The notes beneath the pieces were generated by a model. The model ran no database searches. It worked only from the letters and a program-made list of their open reading frames with translations, and was not told the origin of the DNA. 19,148 bases of DNA, from positions 12,599-31,746 of the forward strand of contig DEQC01000008.1 in assembly GCA_002359055.1 (NCBI GenBank), in the 5' to 3' direction. Below, one piece after another: positions 1 to 7,133 of this stretch. This DNA comes from Flavobacteriales bacterium UBA3376. GTDB taxonomy: Bacteria; Bacteroidota; Bacteroidia; Flavobacteriales; Weeksellaceae. The position numbers were made by a program, and so were the translations under genes. Positions within the stretch are counted from its first letter, which is position 1. Each line of letters opens with the position of its first letter.

Positions 1-63
1 TGACTTTTTGGCATAATTTGAAAATATTTTTGATTCTAATAAAAATTGGATGAGGCAATGTAT

Positions 64-93
64 AAAAAAACCTCACATATGAGTGAGGTTTTT
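64..93 (-). terminator. Intrinsic terminator of the TonB-dependent receptor gene
   Basis: A perfect 11-bp stem (66-76 with 83-93) with a 6-nt loop lies 6 nt past the receptor stop codon. Read on the minus strand, it ends in a run of seven T (plus-strand A at 64-70). The A/T symmetry means it could also stop plus-strand transcription entering from the left. Confidence 0.85.
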
Positions 94-99
94 AGGTTG

Positions 100-2544
100 T
101 TAAAACTTCATACGAATCTTCGCATTGACAAATCGACCGGTCAATCGATTAGGTACTCCGTAAATTCTTGAAGAATTCACGTCTCTTACCCAAGTATTGC
201 TGATTTCATTTCGGATATCAAAAATGTTGAACAAGTCAACCCCGATCGATAGCTCCTTGAAATGGTTCCAAAAATCACTTTTTGGTTTCAATTCGTTTTG
301 ATTGATAATCTCTTTGATGAAGCCAATATCGACACGTTTATAATCAGATAAATAGTTGGTGTAACTATAAGGATCAGTCATTGGAGGCGCGCCATTTGGA
401 AGACCTGAAGCATAAACCAAATTTACATTTACTTTAAATGATGGTAAAATTGGCATATAATCTTGGAAGAAAATAGATGCTTTGAATCTTGGATCAGTTG
501 GCATTGGGATATCACCTCTATCATCGATGTTTTGATAAGCTTTTGCATAGGATAAACTCAACCAAGAATCCACACCAGGAACAAATTCTCCAAACAATCT
601 TATATCGATTCCATAACCGTGACCTTTTGCATTGTTGTCTGCGGTGTATCGAATCCTTACATTGTCCACAAAATAAGGGTTTAAATCGTTGAAGATTTTA
701 TAGTAAGCTTCAGTTGTTAATTTGAATGGACTGTTCCACATTTCAAACTCATAATCATTACCCAAAATGAAGTGAATCGACTGTTGAGCTTTTACATCTT
801 TGTTCAATTGACCATTTAAATCTCTAACTTCTCTATAAAAAGGTGGTTGATAATATATACCTGTATTGAATCTAAAGGTCATATCCTTTTCCCAATTCGG
901 TTTGATAGCGATTTGAGCTCTTGGGCTGATGTTCATTTCTTCGTTGAAATCCCAATAAGTTGCTCTAACTCCACCATTGATTAAAACTCGAGTGTCGCCC
1001 CACATAAATCTTTTGGTGTATTGCGCAAAAGCTGTGAATCGGTTGGACGCTAATTCGTTGTTGGCGTGAACGCTATGATTTAAATATAAATTGTTGGTGT
1101 TGATTGAACCAACTTGTGGATTGTGCGGCAAAGAATAACCTGCTGAATCAATATATTGCCACTCGCTGAGTAAATCGCGAATGTCCTCGTGTTGGTATTT
1201 TATACCCCATTCCACATCTGAATTGACATTCAACTTATATTTTCCTCGGTGCTGAATTCCTGTTACCAATGCATCGAAATTATTTCTTGCATGGTCGATT
1301 TGACTTCCAATGTCATAGGTCGAACTTACATTTCCATCGCCATCCAATTCATTGATTAAATATGCTCCGTAGATATCGAAATATTCTTTTTCTTTCGAAT
1401 GAAATCCAAACGCATCAATCACTAAGTCCAAATTCGAGTTAGGTTTGTGGTGCAAAGTCAAAGAAGCAGTTTCTGTTTGAAACCTATCTTCTTCATTTCC
1501 TTCATAAAAAACCTTTAGACTCATCGGATTGTCTAAAGTCCCAAACTTTGTTTCTCTGTCTTTTGGGATCAATTCGAATTTACTATCGGTAATTGCACCT
1601 AAAAAGGAAATTTCCCATTTCGGATTGAATTTATAATGAAGATTGGCTTGTAAATCATAATAAACTGGATTTAAGTCAGAGTTTGAATCCATAGTATTTA
1701 ACACTAAGTTTCTGTCTTGATATCTCGCACCTACGATGGCAGAAAATTTCTTGTCTTTGGAAGCTCCACCAACGGTAATGTTTCCACCCATCAAACTCGC
1801 TTCCAAAGTGGCTTCAAATTCTCTTGGCCTTTTGTAAATTATATCTAAAACACTTGACATTTTATCGCCATACTTCGCTTCCCAACCACCTGCAGAAAAG
1901 TTTACGGCATCTGTCATGGATGGATTGATAAAACCTAAACCTTCTTGCTCGCCCGAACGTATCAGTTGTGGTTTGTAAATTTCAATTCCATTGACATATA
2001 TTAAATTTTCATCAAAATTACCACCTCGCACTCGGTATTGTGAAGTTAATTCTGAACCAACACTGACCATGGGCAAACTACCCAACATCTCAGAAACTCC
2101 ACCTGTGATCCCAATGTTGATTTCCATATCTCTTGGATCAAAACCTATACTGGTCAAAGGCTTTTCGACTTGTCGATGAAAGATAATCGCTTGGTCGAGT
2201 TGCACAGTTTCATTTGGAACCATGATGATATGAATAATTTCATTTTCACCATTTGATAAGTTGAATTTTTGTGTATAAGCAATATAATCATCATGTTCAA
2301 ATTTGACTTTTACTTCGGTTTCAGCTGGGACTTCTATTTGAAAATCACCATTTTCATCTGTATAAGTTGTGTTTGAATTGACGCTAATTTTTACATCGAA
2401 CAGAGGAACTTGATAGTCGTCAAATACTTTTCCACTGATAGTCGCCTGTTGTGCATTAGCGAAATTAATTAACATAACGAAAACAAGAAAAAGCTTAATT
2501 CTTGTTAAAGTTGACTGTGTAGGTTGCGATATTGTTCTTTTCAT
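100..2544 (-). CDS. TonB-dependent outer-membrane receptor with N-terminal carboxypeptidase-like domain
   Basis: An 814-aa TonB-dependent transporter, an outer-membrane beta barrel that takes up a ligand using energy passed from TonB. Residues 1-32 form a Sec signal peptide ending in ANAQ. Residues about 33-115 are a carboxypeptidase-regulatory-like beta sandwich (ISGKV start, DENGDFQI turn). Residues about 145-245 are the plug domain, with YRVRGGNFDENLIYVNG and a YGDKMSSVLDI segment. The rest is barrel, ending in a C-terminal Phe as expected for BAM substrates. No SusD partner is present, so a glycan-uptake role is not indicated and the ligand is unknown. The ATG lies 50 nt inside the upstream M23 gene, in another frame. 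It is the right start because the next Met (residue 24) would remove most of the signal peptide. It is probably co-transcribed with the M23 gene. Confidence 0.93.
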   Translation of the reverse strand: MKRTISQPTQSTLTRIKLFLVFVMLINFANAQQATISGKVFDDYQVPLFDVKISVNSNTTYTDENGDFQIEVPAETEVKVKFEHDDYIAYTQKFNLSNGENEIIHIIMVPNETVQLDQAIIFHRQVEKPLTSIGFDPRDMEINIGITGGVSEMLGSLPMVSVGSELTSQYRVRGGNFDENLIYVNGIEIYKPQLIRSGEQEGLGFINPSMTDAVNFSAGGWEAKYGDKMSSVLDIIYKRPREFEATLEASLMGGNITVGGASKDKKFSAIVGARYQDRNLVLNTMDSNSDLNPVYYDLQANLHYKFNPKWEISFLGAITDSKFELIPKDRETKFGTLDNPMSLKVFYEGNEEDRFQTETASLTLHHKPNSNLDLVIDAFGFHSKEKEYFDIYGAYLINELDGDGNVSSTYDIGSQIDHARNNFDALVTGIQHRGKYKLNVNSDVEWGIKYQHEDIRDLLSEWQYIDSAGYSLPHNPQVGSINTNNLYLNHSVHANNELASNRFTAFAQYTKRFMWGDTRVLINGGVRATYWDFNEEMNISPRAQIAIKPNWEKDMTFRFNTGIYYQPPFYREVRDLNGQLNKDVKAQQSIHFILGNDYEFEMWNSPFKLTTEAYYKIFNDLNPYFVDNVRIRYTADNNAKGHGYGIDIRLFGEFVPGVDSWLSLSYAKAYQNIDDRGDIPMPTDPRFKASIFFQDYMPILPSFKVNVNLVYASGLPNGAPPMTDPYSYTNYLSDYKRVDIGFIKEIINQNELKPKSDFWNHFKELSIGVDLFNIFDIRNEISNTWVRDVNSSRIYGVPNRLTGRFVNAKIRMKF

Positions 2545-4201
2545 CCCAGACTTTTAATTCTAATTGATGTTTGCCGTTACTAATTCCTTCTTTATTTAAA
2601 TCCAAAGTCAAAGACTTTGTTTTTTGATCATAATTGGTCAATGTCCATTTTCCATCGATATGAGCGGAGAAACCTGCAATGCCAGAAAGATCATCACTTA
2701 TGGTGAACCGAATCAAGCCATTAGTGCCGGTAAATGTAGTGTTTTCCCTGATATTTACAGGATTAATCGTAGGTTTTGTGTTGTCAACAACCACTGAAAA
2801 AGTTCCAAATCCACGCGTTTCACCTACAATTTTACCATTTTTGTATTCGGCTGTAATGTATTCGGATCGCCAATTTCCTCTGTATTGATATTCACGTCTG
2901 ATGATGGCTTTGTCCAGTTGTGCAGTTGCGATTCCTTCAGGAGCTATCGCAATAGTATAATAGTCATGTACAGGAGTATTCCAATCGTGAATAGCGTGTT
3001 TGCCATTGTTGGTTTTTCTATAATTGAAATTTAAATCTTCATAAAGTACTCCTTTTGGTAAAGAGATCTCGATGCCTTCTGCCTGGAAATAATTTTCTTC
3101 ATTCCAATGAAACACAAATGCATCCATATCTTCAGCTTTTTCTACCGGTGGTTTTTTACCAGTAATTTTAAATCTTCCATGATTGGAATTTCCAGCAAAA
3201 TCTTTTATTTCGATATGAATATCATAAGTTCTTCCTTCTTCTAAATCTAATACACCGTCATTTTTAACGTTCGAATACATTTGGTGCAAAGGATCACCTG
3301 CTTTTTTATAAAGTTGATACACCCAACTGTTGTTTCGCATTCTGTCTTCATAATCGATCAAACAATTTATAGCTCGAGTAGTGCTGAAATTCAAACGGTC
3401 ATTGGTAAAGGTGTAATAAATTTCGTCATCTATATATACATTGATTTGATAAATTCCATTCAAATTTTCGGCTCCATTTAATTTATCATAAGCTTTTACT
3501 CCCATGCCGACTTTTCCTGATGCGCTGACAGAACTTCCGTTGCTCACAGTAACTCTGGAAGTTTTTCCGTTGACATCACCATTGATAGGATATACATACA
3601 ATCCGTTCAGCAAAGGTTTGCGGCTGTCGGGTACATCGAAACCAAATAAAAATGGATTGATAGGTTCTTGAGTAGCGGTTTCTCTAATTTCAAAATGCAA
3701 ATGTGGACCACCGGAACTTCCCGAGTTGCCTGAAAGAGCAATGATGTCACCTATGCTAATCGGCAATTGACCTTCCTCAAGTCGGATCTCTACTTGAAAA
3801 GTTTCATGTTCGTATTGATAAGCCCTTACAAATTCTTCGATTTCATCATTGAATTTTTGTAAATGTGCATAAACAGAAGTGTAACCGTTGGGATGATCGA
3901 TGTAAAGAGCGTTGCCATAACCTCTGGGGGATACATTGATTCTCGATACATAACCATCTGCCACTGCATAAATTCTATAACCTTCTCTTTGATTGGTTTT
4001 GATATCGATTCCACTGTGGAAATGATTGTTTCTCAATTCACCAAAGTTTCCTGAGAGATAATTTGTAATTCCCAATGGGTTTCTCCATTCAACTTCAGGA
4101 AAATCCTTATCTTCATTTATAAGCTGAGCATCAACCGTAGGAGACTGAATACAAGCAGTGAAAATAAAGAGAGAGGTTAGAATAAGGTTCGAAAATTTCA
4201 T
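2495..4201 (-). CDS. M23 (LytM-type) zinc peptidase, secreted or lipid-anchored
   Basis: A 568-aa envelope protein with an N-terminal M23 domain that would cut peptidoglycan cross-bridges. From the ATG at 4201 the zinc and catalytic residues are complete: H62 and D66 in HSGID, H113 in YAHL, and H167 and H169 in GGPHLHFE. The remaining 370 residues look like beta-sandwich domains and end in an Ig-like stretch, perhaps for substrate or partner binding. A longer reading frame opens at a TTG at 4240, but the ATG places a normal hydrophobic leader at the N-terminus. The leader ends either as a lipoprotein (LFIFTAC, Cys17; Phe at -3 is a weak lipobox) or by Sec cleavage after VDA. It faces the zapA/rny group divergently, so a link to septal wall hydrolysis is plausible but inferred. 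All metal ligands are present, so this is probably an active enzyme, not an EnvC-like dead one. Confidence 0.93.
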   Translation of the reverse strand: MKFSNLILTSLFIFTACIQSPTVDAQLINEDKDFPEVEWRNPLGITNYLSGNFGELRNNHFHSGIDIKTNQREGYRIYAVADGYVSRINVSPRGYGNALYIDHPNGYTSVYAHLQKFNDEIEEFVRAYQYEHETFQVEIRLEEGQLPISIGDIIALSGNSGSSGGPHLHFEIRETATQEPINPFLFGFDVPDSRKPLLNGLYVYPINGDVNGKTSRVTVSNGSSVSASGKVGMGVKAYDKLNGAENLNGIYQINVYIDDEIYYTFTNDRLNFSTTRAINCLIDYEDRMRNNSWVYQLYKKAGDPLHQMYSNVKNDGVLDLEEGRTYDIHIEIKDFAGNSNHGRFKITGKKPPVEKAEDMDAFVFHWNEENYFQAEGIEISLPKGVLYEDLNFNYRKTNNGKHAIHDWNTPVHDYYTIAIAPEGIATAQLDKAIIRREYQYRGNWRSEYITAEYKNGKIVGETRGFGTFSVVVDNTKPTINPVNIRENTTFTGTNGLIRFTISDDLSGIAGFSAHIDGKWTLTNYDQKTKSLTLDLNKEGISNGKHQLELKVWDEKNNIATYTVNFNKN

Positions 4202-4249
4202 TGTTTTGATTTTGTTTGATTTATTGTTTGTATCGTTCAATTAATGTTT

Positions 4250-4257
4250 CAAAAATA
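4250..4257 (-). promoter_or_regulatory. Candidate -7 box for the M23/receptor transcript
   Basis: The minus strand reads TATTTTTG, an exact match to the Bacteroidota primary-sigma -7 consensus TAnnTTTG. It would give a 5' leader of roughly 40 nt before the ATG at 4201. No TTG -33 element is visible at the right spacing, so the call rests on the -7 box and location only. Confidence 0.45.
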
Positions 4258-4279
4258 GAAATTAAAATGGAAATGACTT

Positions 4280-4310
4280 TTGATGTAACGTAAAATTTAC
4301 CTTATCTTTG
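4280..4310 (+). promoter_or_regulatory. Promoter of the coiled-coil/zapA operon
   Basis: TTG (4280-4282, preceded by TT), a 20-nt spacer, and TATCTTTG (4303-4310) match the Bacteroidota promoter pattern TTG-N19-TAnnTTTG closely. Transcription would begin near 4316, about 30 nt before the ATG at 4347. It is the best two-element promoter in the window and lies back to back with the minus-strand box at 4250-4257. Confidence 0.65.
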
Positions 4311-4346
4311 CCCATATATAGTAGGACTAAAAGGTTCTCTTATCCA

Positions 4347-4646
4347 ATGAGTGAAAGTAAAGAAAAATTTATACAACTTGAACAAAAGCTGAGTCAATTG
4401 ATTCAAGCTTATAAGGATATAAAAATAAAAAATGAAACGCTAAAAGAAGAGATAGAAGTATTGCAGGAGAATTTAAGGTCATCGAGACAGGAGCAATTGA
4501 AAATGAAGGATGAGGTCGATCAATTGAAAGTGAGCAATGCTTTGTTAGGTGATAAAGAACACCGTAGATTAATGAAGCTTCGAGTGAACAAATTGATCAA
4601 AGAGTTGGATGTTTGTATAGCTCAAGTTAAAAATGAAAGAATATGA
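4347..4646 (+). CDS. Small coiled-coil protein upstream of ZapA (ZapB-like)
   Basis: A 99-aa, highly charged cytoplasmic protein with no signal peptide or membrane segment. Residues about 5-70 show heptad-like spacing of Leu/Ile/Val with Lys/Glu/Gln between, typical of a parallel coiled coil. A basic stretch follows (KEHRRLMKLRVNKLIKELD). An in-frame TTG at 4308 would add 13 residues, but it sits inside the promoter box, so the ATG at 4347 is preferred. Its stop overlaps the zapA start (ATGA), implying translational coupling. Size, coiled coil and partner resemble E. coli ZapB, the 81-aa ZapA-binding division protein. I see no sequence signature that proves homology, so function is inferred from context. 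Confidence 0.8.
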   Translation: MSESKEKFIQLEQKLSQLIQAYKDIKIKNETLKEEIEVLQENLRSSRQEQLKMKDEVDQLKVSNALLGDKEHRRLMKLRVNKLIKELDVCIAQVKNERI

Positions 4647-4933
4647 AAACGTTAAAGGTTAAAATAAATATAGCTGGAAGGCAATATCCTTTGACGATAG
4701 ATGCTGATGAAGAAATTGCGGTTCGAGAAGCTGGAAAAGAAATTAACCAGATGATCGAAAGTTTTGAGAAGAAATATGCTGTTACTGATAAGCAAGATGC
4801 AATAGCTATGGCTGCTTTGCAAATCGCTGCTAAGTACAGTTCATTAAAGCGTTCAGGATTGGGATTCAACAAAGAAATGAATGAAAAGTTAGAAGATTTG
4901 ACCCAACTTATTGAAAGAGAATTAGAAAATTAA
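4643..4933 (+). CDS. zapA: Cell division protein ZapA
   Basis: A 96-aa protein that bundles FtsZ filaments at the division site. The N-terminal half has the ZapA globular head: a beta strand KVKINIAGRQYPLTID, then the acidic DEEIAVREAGKEINQMI helix. The C-terminal half is a long helix with coiled-coil character (QDAIAMAALQIAAKYSSL, then NEKLEDLTQLIEREL), matching the antiparallel coiled coil through which ZapA tetramerises. Length is typical. It overlaps the upstream coiled-coil gene by 4 nt. The downstream gap holds a structured RNA and then rny. Confidence 0.9.
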   Translation: MKTLKVKINIAGRQYPLTIDADEEIAVREAGKEINQMIESFEKKYAVTDKQDAIAMAALQIAAKYSSLKRSGLGFNKEMNEKLEDLTQLIERELEN

Positions 4934-4981
4934 AATAATAATAACAAGACGTTCAGCTGTTTAAATACAGCGTAGATATTT

Positions 4982-5176
4982 GTCCTACATTAGTATATAA
5001 TTTTTTTGGTAAACTCAACGAAAGTTTTGATACCGAGTGAAAATCGTTACGAAAGTGGACCGCAACAACTTCGGTTGTTCAGTTTTCTGACAGCGGATAC
5101 TTGAATGACGAGATAGCTCAAATCCTGTTTATATAGGAGTTTACTCAAAACTACATTACTAATGTAGGACTTTTTT
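4982..5176 (+). ncRNA. Structured non-coding RNA between zapA and rny, probable 6S RNA
   Basis: No ORF fits here, but the pairing is strong. A perfect 14-bp closing stem joins 4982-4995 to 5157-5170, directly followed by six T. Inside it, 5009-5016 pairs with 5137-5144 (8 bp), extended by a G-U pair and four U-A pairs (5003-5006 with 5147-5150). A central bubble follows, with a small hairpin on its 3' side (GAG/CTC, 5110-5112 with 5117-5119). On the 5' side, 5018-5021 can pair with 5044-5047 and 5025-5028 with 5040-5043. The apical arm has AAGT 5053-5056 with ACTT 5099-5102, CCGC 5060-5063 with GCGG 5093-5096, and an AACAAC/GTTGTT hairpin capped by a C(UUCG)G tetraloop. A rod of about 190 nt with a central bubble and apical arm, next to zapA, fits 6S RNA, which holds the housekeeping RNA polymerase in E. 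coli. Presence of an RNA is well supported. The 6S assignment is inferred from architecture and location. Confidence 0.7.
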
Positions 5177-5198
5177 ATGACCTAAAATTAAATTAAAA

Positions 5199-6770
5199 AT
5201 GGAAGCAACGAGTATAATATTTGGAATCGTAGGGCTTGTGATCGGTGGAGTAATTAGTTATTTCTTAGCGAAAAAATCAGTCGATAAAGAAAATCAAATT
5301 CTGATTGACAACGCTAAACGAAAAGCAGAAGGGCTGATCGAAGATGCAACAAAAGAAGGTGAAGCAATTAAAAAGGAAAAAATTTTCCAAGCCAAAGAAA
5401 AGTTTCTTGAACTAAAATCAGCTCATGAAAACACCATCAATCAAAGAGAAAAAAAGATTTCAGAAGCAGAATTAAAAATTAAAGAAAGAGAAGACAAAAT
5501 CAAATCAGATTTTGCTGAACTGAAAAAACAAAAAGAACAATTAAAAGAAGAATCCAGAAATCTTCAATCAAGACAAGATCGATTGAACATCCGACAAAAA
5601 GAAGTCGATGCTATGCATAAAAAGCAAGTTGAAGTTTTGGAAAAAGTAGCTAACTACACCGCTGAAGAAGCTAAATCTGAGTTGATGAAAACTTTGACAG
5701 ATGAAGCGAAAATCAGTGCCCAAGCTCATATCCAAGAAATCATGGAAGAGGCTGAAATGAACGCCAACAAAGAAGCGAGAAAAATCGTTGTTCAAGCCAT
5801 TCAAAGAATTGGAATCGAACAAGCAGTAGAAAATGCAGTTTCTGTCTTCAATATCGAATCTGACGAAGTGAAAGGTAGAATCATCGGTAGGGAAGGAAGA
5901 AATATTCGTGCCATTGAAGCTGCGACGGGTGTTGAGATTATAGTTGATGATACACCAGAAGCTATTATTTTGTCATGTTTCGATCCTGTAAGACGTGAAG
6001 TGGCTCGTTTGTCATTGCATAAATTAGTGACCGATGGTAGAATTCACCCAGCGAGAATTGAAGAAGTAGTTGCTAAAACAGCAAAACAAATCGATGAGGA
6101 AATTATTGAAATTGGAAGAAAAACAATTTTAGATTTGGGGATTCATGGATTGCATAGAGATTTGGTGAAAATTGTTGGAAGAATGAAATACCGTTCTTCC
6201 TATGGTCAAAACTTATTGCAACATTCAAAAGAAGTTGCTCGCTTGGCTGGAACTTTAGCTGCTGAATTGGGATTGAATCCAAAACTTGCCAAAAGAGCTG
6301 GATTGTTACACGATATTGGAAAAGTGCCTGAGCAAGAATCTGAATTGCCACACGCGATTTTAGGTATGCAATGGGCTGAAAAATATGGTGAACATCCTGA
6401 AGTTATCAATGCTATTGGAGCTCACCACGATGAAATCGAAATGACTTCTCTTTTGTCGCCTATCATTCAAGTCGCTGATGCAATTAGTGGTGCAAGACCA
6501 GGTGCAAGAAGACAAGTGATGGAATCTTATATCCAAAGATTAAGAGATTTAGAAGAAACTGCATTGAGTTTTGATGGTGTTGAAAAAGCTTATGCAATTC
6601 AAGCCGGAAGAGAATTGAGAGTAGTGGTTGAAAGCGATAAAGTAGATGACAGTAAAGCATCGGAATTATCCTTCTTAATTACTGATAAAATTCAAAATGA
6701 ATTGACTTATCCAGGTCAAGTTCGAGTAACTGTAATTAGAGAAACTCGTGCAATAAATGTAGCTCGATAA
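5199..6770 (+). CDS. rny: Ribonuclease Y
   Basis: A 523-aa membrane-anchored endoribonuclease that starts mRNA decay. Residues 5-24 are a single transmembrane helix (IIFGIVGLVIGGVISYFLA). Residues about 28-200 are a long charged coiled coil. A KH RNA-binding domain follows, with the GxxG loop in GRIIGREGRN near residues 225-234. The HD metal-dependent phosphodiesterase domain spans about 335-430, with QHSKEVARLAG and the HD pair H371-D372 in LLHDIGK, then IGAHHDE. The C-terminal region (about 435-523) matches the family, ending RETRAINVAR. Length and domain order are those of ordinary RNase Y. It follows the structured RNA, possibly with readthrough, and ends in an intrinsic terminator. Confidence 0.97.
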   Translation: MEATSIIFGIVGLVIGGVISYFLAKKSVDKENQILIDNAKRKAEGLIEDATKEGEAIKKEKIFQAKEKFLELKSAHENTINQREKKISEAELKIKEREDKIKSDFAELKKQKEQLKEESRNLQSRQDRLNIRQKEVDAMHKKQVEVLEKVANYTAEEAKSELMKTLTDEAKISAQAHIQEIMEEAEMNANKEARKIVVQAIQRIGIEQAVENAVSVFNIESDEVKGRIIGREGRNIRAIEAATGVEIIVDDTPEAIILSCFDPVRREVARLSLHKLVTDGRIHPARIEEVVAKTAKQIDEEIIEIGRKTILDLGIHGLHRDLVKIVGRMKYRSSYGQNLLQHSKEVARLAGTLAAELGLNPKLAKRAGLLHDIGKVPEQESELPHAILGMQWAEKYGEHPEVINAIGAHHDEIEMTSLLSPIIQVADAISGARPGARRQVMESYIQRLRDLEETALSFDGVEKAYAIQAGRELRVVVESDKVDDSKASELSFLITDKIQNELTYPGQVRVTVIRETRAINVAR

Positions 6771-6793
6771 AATAAAAAGTTTACAAAAATTAT

Positions 6794-6836
6794 AAAGTTC
6801 AAATTTTTATGAAAATAAAAGTTTGAACTTTTTTTT
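6794..6836 (+). terminator. Intrinsic terminator of rny
   Basis: A 10-bp perfect stem (AAAGTTCAAA 6794-6803 with 6822-6831) surrounds an A/T loop and runs into a T tract to 6836. It lies 23 nt after the rny stop. Confidence 0.85.
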
Positions 6837-6984
6837 ATGCTCATAAGTCATCTCTTCCTTTGTTAGATAAGGGTTTTAATCATTTTTGGTTGTAATGTTT
6901 AAACGGATAGGCATCTGTATTTCAATATTTTATAATTTGTTGATAACAATTGTTTGTTTTTTTTAAAGCTTTAGATTATTGAGT

Positions 6985-6992
6985 TATTTTTG
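6985..6992 (+). promoter_or_regulatory. Candidate -7 box for nrdBA
   Basis: TATTTTTG matches TAnnTTTG exactly. Transcription from near 7000 would give a leader of about 130 nt that contains the 7021-7092 inverted repeat. No -33 TTG lies at about 19-20 nt; the nearest is about 28 nt upstream. The box is therefore tentative. Confidence 0.4.
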
Positions 6993-7020
6993 AATCAAAT
7001 AAAGTTTTAAGCTCATTTTT

Positions 7021-7092
7021 TTTAAAGATTTGAATCTGAGTCGATATCAAATTGTTTGCAAAATTTTTCACTTAGATTCAAATTTCTTTAAA
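7021..7092 (+). repeat. 21-bp imperfect inverted repeat in the nrdB leader
   Basis: 7028-7041 pairs with 7070-7083 (14 pairs, one G-T). After a 2-nt bulge (7084-7085), 7021-7027 pairs with 7086-7092 (7 pairs). The 28-nt loop is 7042-7069. The element ends 41 nt before the nrdB ATG. There is no T tract after it and no gene upstream needing termination, since rny already has a terminator, so a regulatory hairpin or a protein operator is more likely than a terminator. Confidence 0.7.
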
Positions 7093-7133
7093 GTGTTTTG
7101 TATTAATTTCAATAACCATTTAAAAATTTAACC

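Larger units (their letters stand above)
6837..7133. other. Long AT-rich intergenic region upstream of nrdB
   Basis: About 300 nt without a credible gene. It holds a 10-bp palindrome AACAATTGTT (6945-6954), a -7 box candidate (6985-6992), and a long imperfect inverted repeat (7021-7092), with three copies of TTTGAATC in either orientation. I see no NrdR-box-like palindromic pair. This is more regulatory space than anywhere else in the window, which suits control of deoxynucleotide synthesis. Confidence 0.7.

Noticed and set aside
1..63. A TATTTTTG box at 25-32 and an ATG at 58, considered as a plus-strand gene start.
   Set aside because: The frame has no recognisable protein and runs into the bidirectional terminator and the antisense of the receptor gene. 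The -33 spacing is also wrong.
4202..4240. TTG-initiated N-terminal extension of the M23 peptidase, and similarly TTG at 4308 for the coiled-coil gene.
   Set aside because: Downstream ATG codons give a normal signal peptide in the first case. In the second, the TTG lies within the promoter box and would be untranscribed.
4956..4971. GCTGT/ACAGC 5-bp hairpin between zapA and the structured RNA, considered as a zapA terminator.
   Set aside because: The stem is short and has no T tract after it. It may be a chance palindrome or part of the RNA's promoter region.
4982..5176. The structured RNA as RNase P RNA, tmRNA or SRP RNA.
   Set aside because: None of their conserved motifs is present (no RNase P GAGGAAAGTC-type core, no tmRNA tRNA-like ends or tag frame, no SRP GGAGGTAAC core), and the overall plan is a simple rod.
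6837..7133. NrdR boxes upstream of nrdB.
   Set aside because: I found no pair of palindromes like the known NrdR consensus; the repeats present have a different sequence and spacing.
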